From: JAQUTK01 sp963677415
GTDB taxonomy: Bacteria > Bacteroidota > Bacteroidia > Bacteroidales > JAQUTK01
Length of the DNA: 64,000 nt
Assembly: GCA_963677415.2 (NCBI GenBank)
Contig: CAXXFJ010000004.1
Location: forward strand, 62,001-126,000
Reading direction: 5' to 3'
Positions 61,876-64,000 of this stretch are shown here, in pieces. The position numbers and the translations under genes are program-made. The first letter of the stretch is position 1, and each line of letters opens with the position of its first letter. The notes below the pieces were generated by a model that saw nothing but the letters and a program-made list of their open reading frames with translations, had not been told where the DNA came from and did not search any database.

Positions 61876-63168
61876 ATGATAGAAAAGACCGAAAGAGATA
61901 AGATTGTCGCACTGGTCAGACGGGAGGTGATTCCTGCGATTGGTTGCACTGAACCGATTGCTGTCGCACTTTGCACAGCACGTGCATGTGAGATACTAGG
62001 CAGCCAACCGGCTAACTTCGAAGTATATATGAGTGCCAATATCCTAAAGAATGCGATGGGTGTTGGTATTCCCGGCACAGGAATGGTAGGTCTGCCAATA
62101 GCAATCGCCTTGGGTGCGCTGGTCGGAAAGGCTTCTTACCAGCTTGAGGTACTAAAAGATGTGACTCCTGCCGATGTGGAACGGGGAAAGCTGCTGATTG
62201 ATGCGAAAGTGATACAGATTGATCTGAAAGAAAACAATACAGAAAAACTTTATATAGAAGTGGTTTGCTCGGCAGGATCAGATCGGGCAACTGCAGTGAT
62301 TGCCGGTGATCATACCCACTTTGTGTATGAGGCGAAGGGTGAGAAGGTGCTTCTAAACAGGCAACAGGCTTGTTCAGAAGAAGACACCAGTTCGCCCGAA
62401 CTTTCATTCAGCAAGGTGTATGAGTTTGCGACGGAGTCGCCCTTGGAAGAGATTGCTTTTATCCTTGAATCTGCCCGGCTGAATAAAGGTGCGGCAGAGT
62501 TTGCGCTTCAAAAAGGGAAAGAGTATGGACACGGTCTCGGTAAAATGCTCAATGAGGTCAAACAACAGAAAATGATGGGAGAGGGGCTCTTCCCTGCTAT
62601 TCTCTCTTATACCGCAGCCGCCTGCGATGCACGCATGGCAGGAGCAATGGTGCCTGTGATGAGCAACTCGGGAAGTGGTAATCAGGGGATAGCGGCTACC
62701 CTTCCGGTGGTGGTCTATGCAGAAAAGAACGGGATAGCAGAAGATAAACTGATCCGTGCACTCATGCTGAGTCATCTGACGGTCATTTATATCAAACAGA
62801 GCATGGGACGGCTATCCGCATTGTGCGGTTGCGTGATTGCCGCGACAGGATCGAGTTGCGGTATCACCTATCTGATGGGTGGCTCTTACGAACAGAGTAC
62901 GTATGCCATAAAGAATATGATCGCCAATCTGACCGGGATGGTCTGCGATGGAGCCAAACCAAGTTGTGCGCTCAAACTGACCAGTGGTGTCTCGACTGCA
63001 CTTTTCTCCGCGATGTTGGCGATGGAAAATAAGTGTGTGGAGTCGGTGGAAGGTATCATCGATGAGGATGTGGAAAAGAGTATTTATAACCTCGTGCTAA
63101 TCGGTTCGCAGGGAATGAATGAGACGGATAAACTGATACTGGATATAATGACTCATAAGTGTATATAA
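61876..63168 (+). CDS. UPF0597 / cysteine desulfidase-like protein
   Basis: 430 residues from the ATG at 61876, which sits next to the family N-terminus (LVRREVIPAIGCTEPIAVALCTARACEIL). An in-frame start upstream would overlap pabC and is rejected. Other family marks: NILKNAMGVGIPGTGMVGLPIAIALGAL, AAACDARMAGAMVPVMSNSGSGNQGIAATLPV, LCGCVIAATGSSCGITYLMGG, and GMVCDGAKPSCALKL. The conserved Cys residues (GCTEP, SSCG, CDGAKPSC) are those expected to hold a 4Fe-4S cluster in L-cysteine desulfidase and related serine dehydratases. Probable role: breakdown of L-cysteine to pyruvate, sulfide and ammonia, or a related amino acid deamination. It has its own promoter and terminator. Confidence 0.87.
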   Translation: MIEKTERDKIVALVRREVIPAIGCTEPIAVALCTARACEILGSQPANFEVYMSANILKNAMGVGIPGTGMVGLPIAIALGALVGKASYQLEVLKDVTPADVERGKLLIDAKVIQIDLKENNTEKLYIEVVCSAGSDRATAVIAGDHTHFVYEAKGEKVLLNRQQACSEEDTSSPELSFSKVYEFATESPLEEIAFILESARLNKGAAEFALQKGKEYGHGLGKMLNEVKQQKMMGEGLFPAILSYTAAACDARMAGAMVPVMSNSGSGNQGIAATLPVVVYAEKNGIAEDKLIRALMLSHLTVIYIKQSMGRLSALCGCVIAATGSSCGITYLMGGSYEQSTYAIKNMIANLTGMVCDGAKPSCALKLTSGVSTALFSAMLAMENKCVESVEGIIDEDVEKSIYNLVLIGSQGMNETDKLILDIMTHKCI

Positions 63169-63170
63169 AA

Positions 63171-63210
63171 AAGAAGAACCCTCGTCTTGCGGACGGGGGT
63201 TCTTTCTTTT
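63171..63210. terminator. bidirectional intrinsic terminator
   Basis: AAGAAGAACCCTCGTC (63171-63186) pairs with 63192-63207 region (GACGGGGGTTCTTTCTT) with one mismatch and a small bulge around a 5-base loop, followed by T residues. It lies between the convergent UPF0597 and DUF1080 genes. Confidence 0.8.
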
Positions 63211-63211
63211 A

Positions 63212-64000
63212 TCAAGGCAGCTCTTTGATCTTTACATTCTTGTAAGAGACCTGATCACCATGGTCTTGCAGCAGGATAAGACCTTCTACTGCATTTCCGA
63301 AGTTTGGCCAGTCGGCATATTTACTGTATGCTACAAGCGCGTTCCATTCCTGGGTGTTGCGTTCGTAGGTGATGAGTTTCGTTCCATTGAGCCAATGTTC
63401 CACTGTATTGCCATTAACGACAATCATTGCGGTGTTATACTCAGCAAAGACGAATGGTTTCTTTTCCGGTGCAGGGATAAGGTCGTAGAGAGAACCCAAT
63501 GTACGGTTGCCTTTCACACCCAGTTTAGCATCGGGATGTCTGAGATCGTCAAGGATCTGAAACTCACAGCCGATTGCCGAACCTTCACCTGTATTAAGTT
63601 TGGTATCCACAAAATACTTAATACCACTGTTCGCCCCTTCCGTTATCTTGAAGTCAGCCTTAAGTATGAAATTCTTGTATCCCCGGGTGGTCACGATATC
63701 ACCTCCGAAAGCAGATTCCTTGCCGTCATTCTTTGTGACAGTGAGGATGCCGTCTTTGATGGTCCAACCTTTCTGAGGAAAAGCTTCCAGTTTGGCACCT
63801 CGCCATCCGTTGGTTGTCTTTCCGTCCCACAAGAGTTTCCAACCTTCTTTCTTCTCCCGTTCTGAAATGAAATTAGGTTCATTGCTTACCAGAGGAGCCA
63901 CCTCCGATGCCGGAGTAAGGTATTTCTCTACATCCTTCGTACAGATACGGATATTCTTCCAGCCAATGGTCTTGCCGGCATTAGCCTGATCAACCGCATG
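63212..64000 (-). CDS. DUF1080 (3-keto-disaccharide hydrolase-type) protein, truncated by window edge
   Basis: 263 codons are visible; the frame remains open to base 64000, so the N-terminus lies outside. The first visible residues (HAVDQANAGKTIGWKNIRICTKDVEKYLTP) look like the end of a preceding DUF1080 domain, and a second complete domain follows: EGWKLLWDGKTTNGWRGAKLEAFPQKGWTIKDGILTV, then GGDIVTTRGYKNFILKADFKITEGANSGIKYFV, TLGSLYDLI, VEHWLNGTKLITYE and the end KNVKIKELP. The concanavalin-like jelly roll of DUF1080 is found in secreted Bacteroidota enzymes, some of which hydrolyse 3-keto-glycosides. Probably a tandem two-domain protein. Confidence 0.85.
   Translation of the reverse strand, partial: HAVDQANAGKTIGWKNIRICTKDVEKYLTPASEVAPLVSNEPNFISEREKKEGWKLLWDGKTTNGWRGAKLEAFPQKGWTIKDGILTVTKNDGKESAFGGDIVTTRGYKNFILKADFKITEGANSGIKYFVDTKLNTGEGSAIGCEFQILDDLRHPDAKLGVKGNRTLGSLYDLIPAPEKKPFVFAEYNTAMIVVNGNTVEHWLNGTKLITYERNTQEWNALVAYSKYADWPNFGNAVEGLILLQDHGDQVSYKNVKIKELP

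Overview
The window looks like chromosomal DNA of a member of the Bacteroidales (Bacteroides or Parabacteroides type). Intergenic regions repeatedly carry the Bacteroidota -7 promoter element TAnnTTTG. Secreted proteins start with typical signal or lipoprotein signal peptides, two end in Por/T9SS type A sorting domains, and the gene content (GH115, GH92, GH95, GH29, sulfatase, DUF3472, DUF4373, heparinase-like lyase) is that of a glycan-degrading gut bacterium. No tRNA, rRNA, transposase, integrase or CRISPR array was seen.

Layout. 0-4.1 kb: the end of a PAS sensor gene and a minus-strand operon (65-aa protein, HU-like protein, DUF4373 protein, primase/helicase) that looks like the replication module of a mobile element. 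4.4-5.3 kb: an unrecognised gene. 5.4-17.2 kb: a defence island with a WYL regulator, an AAA ATPase plus an unrecognised 343-aa partner, type I restriction genes hsdM, hsdS and hsdR, a GIY-YIG/DUF4357 protein and a half-length BsuBI/PstI-type endonuclease. A broken DUF6088-like gene with an intact palindromic promoter follows. 17.5-23.3 kb: a DUF169 protein, a lipoprotein with two solute-binding domains, a metallophosphoesterase lipoprotein, an MBL-fold hydrolase and a membrane protein. 23.5-26 kb: GH115 alpha-glucuronidase. 26.2-31.8 kb: an operon with a membrane nucleotide-sugar dehydratase and three phosphonate genes (nucleotidyltransferase-PEP mutase fusion, phosphonopyruvate decarboxylase, metal-dependent alcohol dehydrogenase), predicted to make 2-hydroxyethylphosphonate for a surface glycan. 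32-60 kb: secreted glycan- and protein-degrading enzymes (heparinase-like lyase, GH35, subtilisin-like protease, GH92 fused to a metallopeptidase-like domain, two DUF3472 paralogues, a hybrid-type sensor kinase without receiver, GH29, sulfatase, and a 1979-codon GH95/EEP/GH2/discoidin reading frame). 60.2-64 kb: housekeeping genes pabB, pabC and a UPF0597 cysteine desulfidase-like gene, then a truncated DUF1080 gene.

The main candidates for something undescribed are: the AAA ATPase/343-aa cassette sitting inside the type I restriction operon, whose second gene contains a perfect 20-bp inverted repeat; the promoter/operator sequence shared by the WYL operon and the metallophosphoesterase operon 14.7 kb away; the phosphonate operon with its fused nucleotidyltransferase; and the giant multi-enzyme reading frame next to two frameshifted genes. 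Functional calls come from recognising motifs by eye; no database search was possible.
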